Source: Persicobacter diffluens (GTDB lineage Bacteria; Bacteroidota; Bacteroidia; Cytophagales; Cyclobacteriaceae). Taken from it: a stretch of DNA of 64,000 nucleotides. A program made the translations under genes and the position numbers. How positions within the stretch are numbered: position 1 is the first letter of the stretch; each line of letters begins with the position of its first letter. The DNA lies in assembly GCF_036244895.1 (NCBI RefSeq), contig NZ_BQKE01000001.1, positions 3,162,001 to 3,226,000 on the forward strand. The letters run 5' to 3'. Of this stretch, positions 34,403-44,891 are shown one piece after another. Below the pieces are notes generated by a model. It made no database searches. It was not told the origin of the DNA and saw only the letters and a program-made list of their open reading frames with translations.

Positions 34403-37400
34403 TTAAACACGCTCGCTTTCTGCTCTACGCTCACGAATTTCACGCAATTCCTGCTCCTCATCTTCATGAGTTACAATCAACTTACGGAAATCACGAACAC
34501 CTGTACCTGCTGGAATCAGGTGACCTACGATCACGTTTTCTTTCAATCCAAGTAACTCATCTCGCTTACCGCGGATAGATGCTTCAGACAACACCTTAGT
34601 AGTCTCCTGGAAGGAAGCCGCTGAGATGAAGGAATCAGTACCCAAAGAAGACTGTGTGATACCCTGAAGGGTTGGCTTAGAAACGGCTGCTTGCGCATCA
34701 CGTACCTGTACCAATTTCAAATCACGACGACGTAAGTTAGAGTTCTCATCACGTAGACGACGCGCAGTGATGATCTGACCTGGCTCCAAGTTAGTAGAAT
34801 CACCGGCATCAGTAACGACCTTCATATCCAAAATCTTGTCGTTCTCTTCACGGAAAGTGAATTTATCAACAATTTGGTTAGTCAGGAAGATCGTATCACC
34901 TGAATCTACAACAGTAACTTTCTGCATCATCTGGCGAACAATCACCTCAATGTGCTTATCGTTAATCTTCACACCCTGTAGACGGTATACTGCCTGGATC
35001 TCATTCACCAGGTACTCCTGAACAGAAGTTGGTCCTTCTACATTCAAGATATCATTTGGTGTCTTGGCTCCATCAGACAATGGCATACCCGCTTTAACGA
35101 AGTCATTCTCCTGAACCAAGATGTGCTTAGCAAGTGATACTAAGTAACGCTTCTTCACGCCATCTTTAGATTCAATGAATACCTCACGGTTACCACGCTT
35201 GATACCACCATAAGTTACCACACCATCAATCTCAGAAATTACAGCTGGGTTGGATGGGTTACGTGCCTCGAAAAGCTCTGTAACTCGAGGAAGACCCCCG
35301 GTAATATCGGCAGACTTACCAGCAGCACGAGGAATCTTAGCGATGATCGTACCTGGCTTAATCTGATCACCGTTATCCACGTTGATGTAAGCACCTACAG
35401 GCAAGTTGTAAGATTTGATAATACCTTCACTACCTTCAATCGTAATCGCAGGGTTCTTGGTCTTATCCTTAGAATCCATTACGACTTTCGATTGGTGACC
35501 TGTGGTATCATCCATCTCCACCTTGAAAGTATATCCTTGCTCTAAAGCATCAAAGCCGATTTTACCACCGAACTCAGAAAGAATAACCGCGTTAAACGGA
35601 TCCCACTGACAGATTTTATCGCCTTTTTCTACTTTAGCGCCATCCTTCAATTTCAAATAAGAACCGTAAGGTACGTTATTCGTCATCAAAGTTTTACCCG
35701 TTTTCTCATCTACGATACGAACCTCACCAGTACGGCCCATTACTACATCTGCTGGCTCATCATCCAAATCAGCATCTACAGGAATAGAACGGATCTCATC
35801 GTATTTCACAATACCAGGGAATTTCGCAATTACAGAAGCATCAGCTGCAATAGCAGATGCAGTACCCCCTACGTGGAACGTACGAAGGGTCAACTGTGTA
35901 CCCGGCTCACCAATAGATTGTGCTGCCACAACCCCTACTGAATCCCCGACTTGCGCCATTCTCAAAGTAGACAGGTTACGTCCGTAACACTTCGAACAAA
36001 CTCCCTTACGGGTTTCACAAGTTAATACAGAACGAACTTCTACCATTTCTACAGCGGATTCTTCAATACGCTGTACCAGTACTTCACTGATCTCCTGACC
36101 AGCCTCAACGATGATATCTCCAGTTAAAGGATCCTCAACATCATGAACAGAAACACGACCCAGGATACGCTCACCTAATGGCTCCACGATCTCCTCATTA
36201 TCTTTAAGTGCTTCCATCTCGATACCTCTCAAAGTACCACAGTCTGCTTCGTTAATCACCACATCCTGCGCTACGTCTACCAAACGACGCGTCAAATAAC
36301 CCGCATCGGCAGTTTTCAATGCGGTATCGGCCAAACCTTTACGCGCACCGTGAGTAGAGATAAAGTACTCCAATACATCCAAACCTTCTTTAAAGTTCGA
36401 AAGAATCGGGTTTTCGATAATTGCTCCAACAGATGAAGCTACGTTTTTCTGAGGCTTAGCCATCAGACCACGCATACCACCCAACTGACGAATCTGCTCA
36501 CGAGAACCACGGGCTCCGGAATCCATCATCATGTAAATCGCGTTGAAACCATTTTGATCTTCTGCTAATTGCTTCATCAATACGGTAGTCAACTGGCTGT
36601 TGATACGCGTCCAAATATCAATGATCTGGTTGTAACGCTCCGTATCCGTGATAAGACCCATCTGGTAGTTCATCATCACTTCGTCACGCTCTTCCTGTGC
36701 CTGAGACACCAATGGTGCTTTTTGGTCAGGGATCATGATATCATTAAGACCCATGGACAAACCACCTGCGTATGCAGTCTGGAATCCTAGGTGTTTAATA
36801 TCATCCAAGAATTTAGCAGTTTTCGCCATACCTGTGATTTTATACACATAGGCGATGATTTGCTGCAATTTCTTCTTGGTCAGCAATTCGTTAACAAAAC
36901 CTACTTCCGTTGGAACGAATTGGTTCACTAAAACTCGACCTGCAACAGTATCGATCACTTTAGTTTCCAACTCACCGGTTTCGTCATTACGAACCTGAGT
37001 TCTTACTTTAATATTGGCATTTTTATCACAAGCGCCTTCGTTAATCGCAATGATTACCTCTTCTGCACCATAGAAAACCATGCCTTCTCCTTTAATCGGA
37101 TAAGCTTCCGTATTCGGACGGCCTTTAGACATATAGTAAAGACCCAATACCATATCCTGAGAAGGTACCGCAATTGGAGCTCCGTTGGCAGGGTTCAGAA
37201 TATTGTGCGAAGACAACATCAATACCTGTGCTTCCAACACGGCTTCGTGACCTAGAGGAACGTGAACCGCCATCTGGTCACCATCAAAATCGGCGTTAAA
37301 TGCAGTACACACTAATGGGTGCAACTGGATCGCTTTACCTTCAATCAACTTTGGCTGGAATGCCTGGATACCCAAACGGTGAAGCGTAGGAGCACGGTTC

Positions 37401-38710
37401 AACAATACCGGGTGTCCTTTCAGTACATTCTCCAAAATATCCCAAACAACAGGATCCTTGCGGTCAACAATTTTCTTCGCTGATTTCACGGTTTTTACAA
37501 TACCACGCTCAATCAACTTACGAATTACGAATGGCTTAAATAGCTCGGCTGCCATATTCTTAGGCAAACCACATTCGTGCATTCTTAATTCAGGACCTAC
37601 AACAATTACCGAACGACCAGAGTAATCAACACGCTTACCCAATAGGTTTTGACGGAATCGACCCTGCTTACCTTTCAACATATCAGAAAGGGATTTCAAC
37701 GCACGGTTACCATCAGAACGAACCGCGTTTACTTTACGAGAGTTGTCGAATAAAGAATCGACAGCCTCTTGCAACATACGCTTCTCGTTTCTCAAGATCA
37801 CCTCAGGTGCTTTGATATCGATCAGACGCTTCAAACGGTTGTTACGGATAATTACACGACGGTAAAGATCGTTCAAATCAGAGGTTGCGAAACGACCACC
37901 ATCCAATGGCACCAATGGACGCAATTCCGGTGGAATAACCGGTACCATACGGATCACCATCCACTCTGGGCGGTTATCAATACGTGTACGGGAATCACGG
38001 AATGCTTCTACCACCTTCAAACGCTTCAAAGCTTCTGCCTTACGCTGCTGAGAGGTATCGGTCGCAGCCTGGTGACGCAATGAATAAGATAATGAATCCA
38101 GATCAGTACGTGCCAACAACATTTCCATTGCTTCCGCACCCATCTTCGCAATAAACTTGCTTGGATCATCATCATCAAGCATTTGGTTCTCACGAGGCAA
38201 TTTGTCCATGATTTCCAAATACTCATCTTCAGTCAAGAAATCCATTTTCTGGATCTCATCTTCCTCCTTGATACCTGGCTGAATTACTACATAACGCTCG
38301 TAGTAAATAATCTGATCCAACTTCTTGGTAGGAAGACCTAACAAATAACCAATCTTATTAGGCAAAGAACGGAAGTACCAAATGTGTGCTACCGGAACCA
38401 CCAATTCGATGTGTCCCATACGCTCACGACGTACTTTTTTCTCCGTTACTTCAACACCACAACGGTCACAAACGATACCCTTGTAGCGAATTCTTTTATA
38501 TTTTCCACAATGACACTCCCAGTCCTTTACAGGACCGAAGATTCTTTCACAGAAAAGACCACCCATCTCCGGCTTGTAAGTACGGTAGTTGATGGTTTCT
38601 GGCTGAGTTACCTCTCCATATGAACTCTCCAGAATAGATTCTGGAGAGGCCAATGAGATGGTTACTCTTGAGAAGTCATTATTGATTTTTTTATTCTTTC
38701 TGAAACTCAT
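34403..38710 (-). CDS. rpoC: DNA-directed RNA polymerase subunit beta'
   Basis: 1435 residues. The N-terminal zinc ribbon has CHCGKYKRIRYKGIVCDRCG (about residues 66-85), the active-site Mg loop NADFDGDQMAVH lies near residue 470, and the second zinc site is CETRKGVCSKCYGRN. The trigger loop/bridge region and the C-terminal GRRDELLGLKENVIVGHLIPAG-like block (RGKRDELLGLKENV) are present. It follows rpoB by 37 nt. Confidence 0.99.
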   Translation of the reverse strand: MSFRKNKKINNDFSRVTISLASPESILESSYGEVTQPETINYRTYKPEMGGLFCERIFGPVKDWECHCGKYKRIRYKGIVCDRCGVEVTEKKVRRERMGHIELVVPVAHIWYFRSLPNKIGYLLGLPTKKLDQIIYYERYVVIQPGIKEEDEIQKMDFLTEDEYLEIMDKLPRENQMLDDDDPSKFIAKMGAEAMEMLLARTDLDSLSYSLRHQAATDTSQQRKAEALKRLKVVEAFRDSRTRIDNRPEWMVIRMVPVIPPELRPLVPLDGGRFATSDLNDLYRRVIIRNNRLKRLIDIKAPEVILRNEKRMLQEAVDSLFDNSRKVNAVRSDGNRALKSLSDMLKGKQGRFRQNLLGKRVDYSGRSVIVVGPELRMHECGLPKNMAAELFKPFVIRKLIERGIVKTVKSAKKIVDRKDPVVWDILENVLKGHPVLLNRAPTLHRLGIQAFQPKLIEGKAIQLHPLVCTAFNADFDGDQMAVHVPLGHEAVLEAQVLMLSSHNILNPANGAPIAVPSQDMVLGLYYMSKGRPNTEAYPIKGEGMVFYGAEEVIIAINEGACDKNANIKVRTQVRNDETGELETKVIDTVAGRVLVNQFVPTEVGFVNELLTKKKLQQIIAYVYKITGMAKTAKFLDDIKHLGFQTAYAGGLSMGLNDIMIPDQKAPLVSQAQEERDEVMMNYQMGLITDTERYNQIIDIWTRINSQLTTVLMKQLAEDQNGFNAIYMMMDSGARGSREQIRQLGGMRGLMAKPQKNVASSVGAIIENPILSNFKEGLDVLEYFISTHGARKGLADTALKTADAGYLTRRLVDVAQDVVINEADCGTLRGIEMEALKDNEEIVEPLGERILGRVSVHDVEDPLTGDIIVEAGQEISEVLVQRIEESAVEMVEVRSVLTCETRKGVCSKCYGRNLSTLRMAQVGDSVGVVAAQSIGEPGTQLTLRTFHVGGTASAIAADASVIAKFPGIVKYDEIRSIPVDADLDDEPADVVMGRTGEVRIVDEKTGKTLMTNNVPYGSYLKLKDGAKVEKGDKICQWDPFNAVILSEFGGKIGFDALEQGYTFKVEMDDTTGHQSKVVMDSKDKTKNPAITIEGSEGIIKSYNLPVGAYINVDNGDQIKPGTIIAKIPRAAGKSADITGGLPRVTELFEARNPSNPAVISEIDGVVTYGGIKRGNREVFIESKDGVKKRYLVSLAKHILVQENDFVKAGMPLSDGAKTPNDILNVEGPTSVQEYLVNEIQAVYRLQGVKINDKHIEVIVRQMMQKVTVVDSGDTIFLTNQIVDKFTFREENDKILDMKVVTDAGDSTNLEPGQIITARRLRDENSNLRRRDLKLVQVRDAQAAVSKPTLQGITQSSLGTDSFISAASFQETTKVLSEASIRGKRDELLGLKENVIVGHLIPAGTGVRDFRKLIVTHEDEEQELREIRERRAESERV

Positions 38711-38747
38711 ATTTCTTAAGGAGAATATTTTAAATCGAGTAGATGGA

Positions 38748-41700
38748 TTAGTCTAAAGTAACTTCAAGTGCAAGACCACGAAGCTCGTGTACCAATACGT
38801 TAAAGGACTCAGGAATATTTGGTTTACCCATATTGTCTCCTTTAACGATAGACTCATAAGCTTTCGCACGACCGATAACATCATCGGACTTAATAGTCAA
38901 AATCTCCTGAAGGATATGCGCCGCACCGAATGCCTCCAATGCCCAAACCTCCATCTCTCCAAAACGCTGACCACCAAACTGAGCTTTACCACCCAATGGT
39001 TGCTGCGTAATCAAAGAGTAAGGTCCGATAGAACGCGCGTGCATCTTATCATCCACCAAGTGACCCAATTTCAGCATATATGCAATACCAACAGTAACCG
39101 GCTGGTCAAAACGCTCACCTGTACGTCCGTCGAACAAGAATGAACGTCCGTAATCTGGCAATCCAGCTGCTCTCAATTCTCCTTGAACTTCGTCCATTGT
39201 ACCACCGTCAAAGATAGGAGTAGCATATTTTTTACCTAGTTTACGTCCGGCCCATCCCAATACGGTCTCGAAAATCTGACCGATGTTCATACGGGAAGGT
39301 ACACCCAATGGGTTCAAACAGATATCCAATGGAGTTCCGTCTTCCAAGAATGGCATGTCCGCGATAGGTACGATCTTCGCAACCACACCTTTGTTACCGT
39401 GACGACCCGCCATTTTATCACCCACTTTAAGCTTACGCTTCTTGGCTACATATACTTTCGCCAACTGAACAATACCTGCTGGCAATTCATCTCCCACTTC
39501 CAAAGTAAATCGGTCGCGTTTGAAGAAACCAGTAATTTTGTTACGCTTGTTGATGTAGTTTTTCACCAAGATCACGATCAACTCGTTGATGCGCTCATCA
39601 TCTGTCCAGTTGTCCAGATTCAAGTCCGCAACCAAGTTTGCTTCAGCTGATACTGCATAAGAGCTCTCATCGCGATAGATGTTTTCTTCCGGGAACAAGT
39701 TATTGGTGATGTTGGCCGCAGAGAAAGTAACGCCTGCGCTCATGATCTCATCGCCAAACTTATGCTTGATACCCTGACAAGTTTTACCTTCAAGCAAACG
39801 AACCATTTTCTCAATCATGGTTGTTTTTACCTTATTCAAATCACTTGAATAACGCTGCTTCAAAGCTTCAACATCTTTCTTCGCTTTCGCTCTTAGATCC
39901 TTATCCTTCTTAGGACGAGAGAATAATTTAGTGTCAATTACTACACCATTTAATGATGGAGAAGCTTTCAATGATGCATCCTTCACATCACCGGCTTTAT
40001 CACCGAAGATAGCTCTCAACAATTTCTCTTCAGGAGTAGGATCAGTCTCTCCTTTAGGGGTAATCTTACCTACCAAAATATCCCCTTCTTTGATTTCAGC
40101 ACCCACTCGGATAACGCCATGCTCATCCAGGTTTTTCACTGAATCCTCAGAAACGTTAGGAATCTCAGTAGTTAATTCTTCCTCACCACGACGAGTATCA
40201 CGAACTTCAAGCTCATACTCATCAATGTGAATAGAGGTGTAAACATCATCCTGAACGATACGCTCAGAGATAACAATCGCATCCTCAAAGTTGTATCCCT
40301 GCCATGGCATATACCCTACCAATAGGTTACGGCCTAAAGCCAACTCCCCTTTTTCAGTAGCATAGCCATCTACCAATACCTGACCTTTAAAAACGCGATC
40401 GTCTTTCAATACGATTGGGCGAAGGTTAACACAGGTATCCTGGTTAGTACGACGGAATTTCACCAATTCGTAAGTTACCAATTCATTATCGAAGCCGGAC
40501 AATTTTTCATCATCGGTCAAATCGTAACGGATGGTAATCTTCTCCGAATCTACATAAGCAACGCTACCGTCACCTTCGGCTCTCAACAATACGCGAGAAT
40601 CCTCAGCAACACGTTTCTCCAATCCAGTACCTACGATTGGAGCCTCAGGGCGTAATAATGGCACTGCCTGACGCTGCATGTTCGATCCCATCAATGCACG
40701 GTTGGCATCATCATGCTCCAAGAAAGGAATCATTGATGCTGCAACGGATACAATCTGGTTAGGCGCAACGTCCATATAGGCGATATTTTCAGGACCTTCC
40801 AATGGGAAGTCACCCTGATAACGCACCTTAATCTGACGCTCTTCGAAGTTACCTTCCGCATCATGTGGAGCATTGGCCTGTGCAATGTTTTTATAATCTT
40901 CCTCTTCGGCAGTCAAATAAGTAACTTCATCAGAAATTACCCCTTCATTGATCTTACGGTATGGGGTTTCGATGAATCCCATATCGTTCACTTTTGCGTG
41001 AACACAAAGAGAAGAAATCAATCCAATGTTTGGACCTTCCGGTGTCTCAATAGTACAAAGACGACCGTAGTGCGTATAGTGAACATCTCGAACCTCGAAA
41101 CCAGCACGCTCACGAGAAAGACCACCAGGTCCCAATGCTGACATACGACGCTTGTGCGTAATCTCTGCCAATGGGTTGGTTTGGTCCATGAACTGTGACA
41201 ACTGGTTTGTTCCGAAAAAAGAGTTGATCACAGAAGACAAAGTACGCGCGTTGATCAAATCAACCGGCTTGAAGTCTTCATTATCACGAACGTTCATACG
41301 CTCTTTAATAGTACGTGCCATACGCGCCAAACCTACGCCAAACTGGCTATAAAGCTGCTCACCTACGGTACGTACACGACGGTTGGACAAGTGGTCAATA
41401 TCATCCACTACCGCCTTAGAGTTAATCAGGTGAATCAAATACTTCACGATCAACTCAATATCTTTAATCGTCAAAACGCGCATATCCAAAGACTCTTCAA
41501 TCTTCAGCTTGCGGTTGATACGATAACGTCCTACCTCTCCCAAGTCATAACGCTTGTCGGAGAAGAACAAATTATGAATAATCTCACGAGCAGTTGCTTC
41601 ATCCGGTGCATCGGAATTACGCAATTGACGATAGATTTGCTCTACCGCTTCTTTCTCGGAGTTAGATGGGTCTTTTTGTAGCGTATTGTGGATAATCTGG

Positions 41701-42608
41701 AATTCCGCAATATTCACGTCATCACGGTGCAATACGATTGCATCCTGACCTGAATCTACGATTTCCTCGATATCCTCTTCGCCAATCACGTGATCACGCT
41801 CAAAGATTACTTCGTTACGATCGATAGAGATAACCTCACCGGTATCTTCATCCACGAAGTCCTCTGTCCAGGAACGTAAAACACGAGCGGCCAACTTACG
41901 TCCTACTACTTTTTTCAAAGCAGCATCAGTCGCTTCCACCTCTTCGGAAAGACCAAAGAGATCCAAAATCTCCTTATCCGATCCGTAGCCAATAGCTCGT
42001 AACAATGTTGTTACGGGAAATTTCTTTTTACGGTCGATGTAAGCAAACATCACGTTGTTCACGTCTGTAGCAAACTCGATCCATGATCCTTTGAAAGGAA
42101 TAATCCGTGCCGAATATAACGTAGTACCGTTGGTGTGCTTGGATTGTGCAAAGAACACACCAGGAGAACGGTGAAGTTGGGATACGATTACACGCTCAGC
42201 GCCGTTGATCACGAAGGATCCCTTCTCTGTCATGTAAGGGATGTTCCCCAAGAATACTTCTTGCTCAAGGGTTTCGAAATCTTCATTGTCCTCATCGTTG
42301 CAGGAAAGGCGCAACTTTGCTTTTAGTGGTACAGAGTAAGTTAAGCCTCTGTCTATGCTTTCATCCACCGTATATTTCGGAGGATCAATCATGTAGTCCA
42401 CAAACTCCAGGACGAAGTTCTCACGGCTGTCGCTAATCGGGAAGTTTTCTTGAAAAACCTTAAAAAGGCCTTCATTCTCGCGTTTTTCGGCAGGCGTATC
42501 GATTTGGAAAAAGTCCCTGAACGACTTAAGTTGAACATCCAGAAAGTCAGGATAGTCAATTACGTGTTTAATCGACGCGAAACTTTTTCTTTCAGTTTGA
42601 ATAGCCAA
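38748..42608 (-). CDS. rpoB: DNA-directed RNA polymerase subunit beta
   Basis: 1286 residues. The rifampicin region (about residues 463-500) reads NQLSQFMDQTNPLAEITHKR followed by RMSALGPGGL, with wild-type Asp, His and Ser at the main resistance positions. The C-terminal region has KVGDKMAGRHGNKGVVAKI and GGKAQFGGQRFGEMEVWALE. It is separated from rplL by a 174-nt gap with two hairpins that may act as an attenuator. Confidence 0.99.
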   Translation of the reverse strand: MAIQTERKSFASIKHVIDYPDFLDVQLKSFRDFFQIDTPAEKRENEGLFKVFQENFPISDSRENFVLEFVDYMIDPPKYTVDESIDRGLTYSVPLKAKLRLSCNDEDNEDFETLEQEVFLGNIPYMTEKGSFVINGAERVIVSQLHRSPGVFFAQSKHTNGTTLYSARIIPFKGSWIEFATDVNNVMFAYIDRKKKFPVTTLLRAIGYGSDKEILDLFGLSEEVEATDAALKKVVGRKLAARVLRSWTEDFVDEDTGEVISIDRNEVIFERDHVIGEEDIEEIVDSGQDAIVLHRDDVNIAEFQIIHNTLQKDPSNSEKEAVEQIYRQLRNSDAPDEATAREIIHNLFFSDKRYDLGEVGRYRINRKLKIEESLDMRVLTIKDIELIVKYLIHLINSKAVVDDIDHLSNRRVRTVGEQLYSQFGVGLARMARTIKERMNVRDNEDFKPVDLINARTLSSVINSFFGTNQLSQFMDQTNPLAEITHKRRMSALGPGGLSRERAGFEVRDVHYTHYGRLCTIETPEGPNIGLISSLCVHAKVNDMGFIETPYRKINEGVISDEVTYLTAEEEDYKNIAQANAPHDAEGNFEERQIKVRYQGDFPLEGPENIAYMDVAPNQIVSVAASMIPFLEHDDANRALMGSNMQRQAVPLLRPEAPIVGTGLEKRVAEDSRVLLRAEGDGSVAYVDSEKITIRYDLTDDEKLSGFDNELVTYELVKFRRTNQDTCVNLRPIVLKDDRVFKGQVLVDGYATEKGELALGRNLLVGYMPWQGYNFEDAIVISERIVQDDVYTSIHIDEYELEVRDTRRGEEELTTEIPNVSEDSVKNLDEHGVIRVGAEIKEGDILVGKITPKGETDPTPEEKLLRAIFGDKAGDVKDASLKASPSLNGVVIDTKLFSRPKKDKDLRAKAKKDVEALKQRYSSDLNKVKTTMIEKMVRLLEGKTCQGIKHKFGDEIMSAGVTFSAANITNNLFPEENIYRDESSYAVSAEANLVADLNLDNWTDDERINELIVILVKNYINKRNKITGFFKRDRFTLEVGDELPAGIVQLAKVYVAKKRKLKVGDKMAGRHGNKGVVAKIVPIADMPFLEDGTPLDICLNPLGVPSRMNIGQIFETVLGWAGRKLGKKYATPIFDGGTMDEVQGELRAAGLPDYGRSFLFDGRTGERFDQPVTVGIAYMLKLGHLVDDKMHARSIGPYSLITQQPLGGKAQFGGQRFGEMEVWALEAFGAAHILQEILTIKSDDVIGRAKAYESIVKGDNMGKPNIPESFNVLVHELRGLALEVTLD

Positions 42609-42661
42609 GGCAGTAAGATTTAAATGATAAACTGGAAAAGGAGAGAATCCGGGAAAATAAA

Positions 42662-42698
42662 CCGTTTATAACAATTTAGTGAAAATGTGCATAAACGG
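42662..42698 (-). promoter_or_regulatory. Second hairpin in the rplL-rpoB gap (attenuator candidate)
   Basis: CCGTTTAT (minus 42698-42691) pairs with ATAAACGG (42669-42662) around a 21-nt loop, and TTTATTTT follows. It resembles a leaky terminator 53 nt before rpoB. Confidence 0.5.
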
Positions 42699-42699
42699 C

Positions 42700-42727
42700 A
42701 AAAGACCGGACTATGTTAAGCCCGGTC
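42700..42727 (-). promoter_or_regulatory. First hairpin in the rplL-rpoB gap (attenuator candidate)
   Basis: GACCGGGC (minus 42727-42720) pairs with GTCCGGTC (42711-42704), 8 bp with one G-U, loop of 8 nt, followed by only TTTT. The short T-run suggests partial termination, as at the E. coli rplL-rpoB attenuator. Confidence 0.6.
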
Positions 42728-42782
42728 AAAATCAAATTTCGAATTGCCCGCTTAAGCTAGACATTTCAAAATTCGGAGTATA

Positions 42783-43157
42783 TTATTTCAACTCTACTTC
42801 AGCACCTACAGCTTCCAATTCTTTCTTAAGTGCTTCAGCTTCGTCTTTAGCGATTCCTTCTTTGATAGTAGAAGGTGCACCATCAACTACTTCTTTAGCT
42901 TCTTTCAAGCCAAGACCAGCCAATTCTTTAACCGCTTTAACAACTTTCAATTTAGCTGAACCAGCTGCTTTCAATACTACATCGAACTCAGTTTTTTCAG
43001 CAGCAGCTTCACCTTCACCACCACCAGCAACCATTACAGGTGCAGCAGCAGCAGCAGGCTCGATACCATACTCCTCTTTTAGGATTGTAGCTAATTCGTT
43101 AACGTCTTTAACGGATAGGTTTACTAGCTGTTCTGCGAATTCTTTAAGATCTGCCAT
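42783..43157 (-). CDS. rplL: 50S ribosomal protein L7/L12
   Basis: 124 residues. Stalk protein recruiting translation GTPases. N-terminal dimerisation helices (about 1-30), an Ala/Gly-rich hinge (about 36-52) and a C-terminal domain with KTEFDVVLKAAGSAKLKVVK and GLGLKEAKEVVDGAPSTIKE. Confidence 0.99.
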   Translation of the reverse strand: MADLKEFAEQLVNLSVKDVNELATILKEEYGIEPAAAAAPVMVAGGGEGEAAAEKTEFDVVLKAAGSAKLKVVKAVKELAGLGLKEAKEVVDGAPSTIKEGIAKDEAEALKKELEAVGAEVELK

Positions 43158-43198
43158 CTTTTTGTAAAATTAAAATTGTTTTCTTTTAAAATCTAATA

Positions 43199-43726
43199 TT
43201 AACGCTCAGAAAGGGTTTTGATAATACCTGCCAAGTTGTCTCCACCTGAAGAAAGTGCAGAGATAACGTTTTTCGCAGGAGACTGAAGCAATCCAATAAC
43301 CTCGCCAATAAGTTCGGCTTTAGATTTAAGCTTGCTCAGCGTATCTACTTTATCATCACCAACGAACAGATCGAAATCGATGGAAGCACCTTTAAGGATC
43401 GGTTTCTCATTCGTTTTTCTAAATTCTTTAATCACTTTTGCTGGGATGGAAGCAGTTTCCTCCGTCGCGAACATGATTCCCGACTGTCCAGCAAATACCT
43501 TGCCACCTTCGAAATCAGATACATCAGCACCTAAATTCTCCAATGCTTTTTGAATCAAAGTATTTTTGTACAATTTGTACTCAACACCTTTGTTGAAACA
43601 CGCGCGACGTAAATCGTTTACATCGGCTACGCTTAGCCCAGCTGCATCTGTAATGTAGAAGACATTGTTTTCTTTCAACTTAGCAGTCAGGTCATTAATG
43701 ATCTGAAGTTTTTCTTCTCTATTCAT
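43199..43726 (-). CDS. rplJ: 50S ribosomal protein L10
   Basis: 175 residues. Stalk base binding L12 dimers. MNREEKLQIINDLTAKLKEN and AAGLSVADVNDLRRACFNKG start the protein; the C-terminal helix SPAKNVISALSSGGDNLAGI binds L12. It follows rplA by 2 nt. Confidence 0.98.
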   Translation of the reverse strand: MNREEKLQIINDLTAKLKENNVFYITDAAGLSVADVNDLRRACFNKGVEYKLYKNTLIQKALENLGADVSDFEGGKVFAGQSGIMFATEETASIPAKVIKEFRKTNEKPILKGASIDFDLFVGDDKVDTLSKLKSKAELIGEVIGLLQSPAKNVISALSSGGDNLAGIIKTLSER

Positions 43727-43728
43727 AA

Positions 43729-44427
43729 TTACAATCCAGCTATGCTACTTTTATCAACTTTAATACCTGGGCTCATAGTAGAAGAGATGCTGATAGACTT
43801 AAAGTAAGTCCCTTTCGCTGAAGCAGGCTTCAATTTAGAAAGTGTGTTCAACAACTCTGTCGCGTTCTCTTGAATTTGCTCAGGAGTGAAATTGGATTTA
43901 CCAATAGAAGTGTGAATAATACCAGTTTTATCAACTTTGAAGTCGATTTTACCAGCTTTCACTTCTTTTACTGCTTTAGCAACATCCATCGTTACAGTAC
44001 CTGCTTTTGGGTTAGGCATCAAACCACGAGGACCTAACACACGACCCAAACGACCGATCTTCGCCATTACTGTTGGCATCGTGATGATTACATCGATATC
44101 AGTCCAACCACCTTCGATCTTCTTGATAAACTCATCCATACCTACGTAATCCGCTCCGGCAGCTTTTGCTTCCTCTTCTTTCTCAGGAGTAACCAAGGCC
44201 AAAACGCGAACGTTTTTACCAGTACCATGAGGAAGAGCAACAACACCACGTACCATTTGGTCTGCTTTACGAGGATCTACACCCAAACGCACGTCGATAT
44301 CTACAGAAGCATCGAACTTAGTGAATGTAATCTCCTTTACTAGAGCTGAAGCTTCAGACAAAGAATAATCCTTTTCTCTGTCGAATTTAGCTAAGGCATC
44401 TTTTCTTTTCTTAGTTAATCTCGCCAT
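43729..44427 (-). CDS. rplA: 50S ribosomal protein L1
   Basis: 232 residues. L1 stalk protein moving E-site tRNA, and an operon repressor in E. coli. KKRKDALAKFDREKDYSLSE, GRLGRVLGPRGLMPNPKAGT and the GKSNFTPEQIQENATELLNT block are diagnostic. Confidence 0.99.
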   Translation of the reverse strand: MARLTKKRKDALAKFDREKDYSLSEASALVKEITFTKFDASVDIDVRLGVDPRKADQMVRGVVALPHGTGKNVRVLALVTPEKEEEAKAAGADYVGMDEFIKKIEGGWTDIDVIITMPTVMAKIGRLGRVLGPRGLMPNPKAGTVTMDVAKAVKEVKAGKIDFKVDKTGIIHTSIGKSNFTPEQIQENATELLNTLSKLKPASAKGTYFKSISISSTMSPGIKVDKSSIAGL

Positions 44428-44439
44428 TGTTCCTGTTTT

Positions 44440-44883
44440 TTACGCTTCCCAAGGAGCGGTTCCTTCTACTTTAAGACCCATACTACGAGCAGTACCTGCA
44501 ACCATGCGCATTGCCGCTTCAACAGTAAATGCATTCAAATCAGGCATTTTAGTTTCAGCGATTTCTTTTACTTGATCCCAAGATACAGAACCAACTTTCA
44601 CACGGTTAGGCTCGGAAGAACCTTTCTTCAACTTGGCAGCGTTCATCAATAGAACAGCAGCTGGAGGAGTTTTTACAACAAACTCAAATGACTTGTCAGC
44701 GTAGTAAGTCACCAATACAGGCAATACTTGACCTGCTTTGTCCTGCGTACGAGCATTGAACTGCTTACAGAACTCCATAATATTGATACCCTTACTACCA
44801 AGCGCAGGTCCAACCGGTGGCGATGGATTCGCAGCACCTCCCTTAATTTGCAGTTTTAAATAACCGGCAATTTCTTTAGCCAT
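44440..44883 (-). CDS. rplK: 50S ribosomal protein L11
   Basis: 147 residues. GTPase-centre protein. LQIKGGAANPSPPVGPALGS (Pro-rich N-terminal domain) and the C-terminal EAAMRMVAGTARSMGLKVEG are standard. Confidence 0.99.
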   Translation of the reverse strand: MAKEIAGYLKLQIKGGAANPSPPVGPALGSKGINIMEFCKQFNARTQDKAGQVLPVLVTYYADKSFEFVVKTPPAAVLLMNAAKLKKGSSEPNRVKVGSVSWDQVKEIAETKMPDLNAFTVEAAMRMVAGTARSMGLKVEGTAPWEA

Positions 44884-44891
44884 TTTTTAAA

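Noticed and set aside
33402..42608. Resistance changes in rpsL or rpoB
   Set aside because: The streptomycin-site Lys in S12 and the main rifampicin-site residues in RpoB are wild type.
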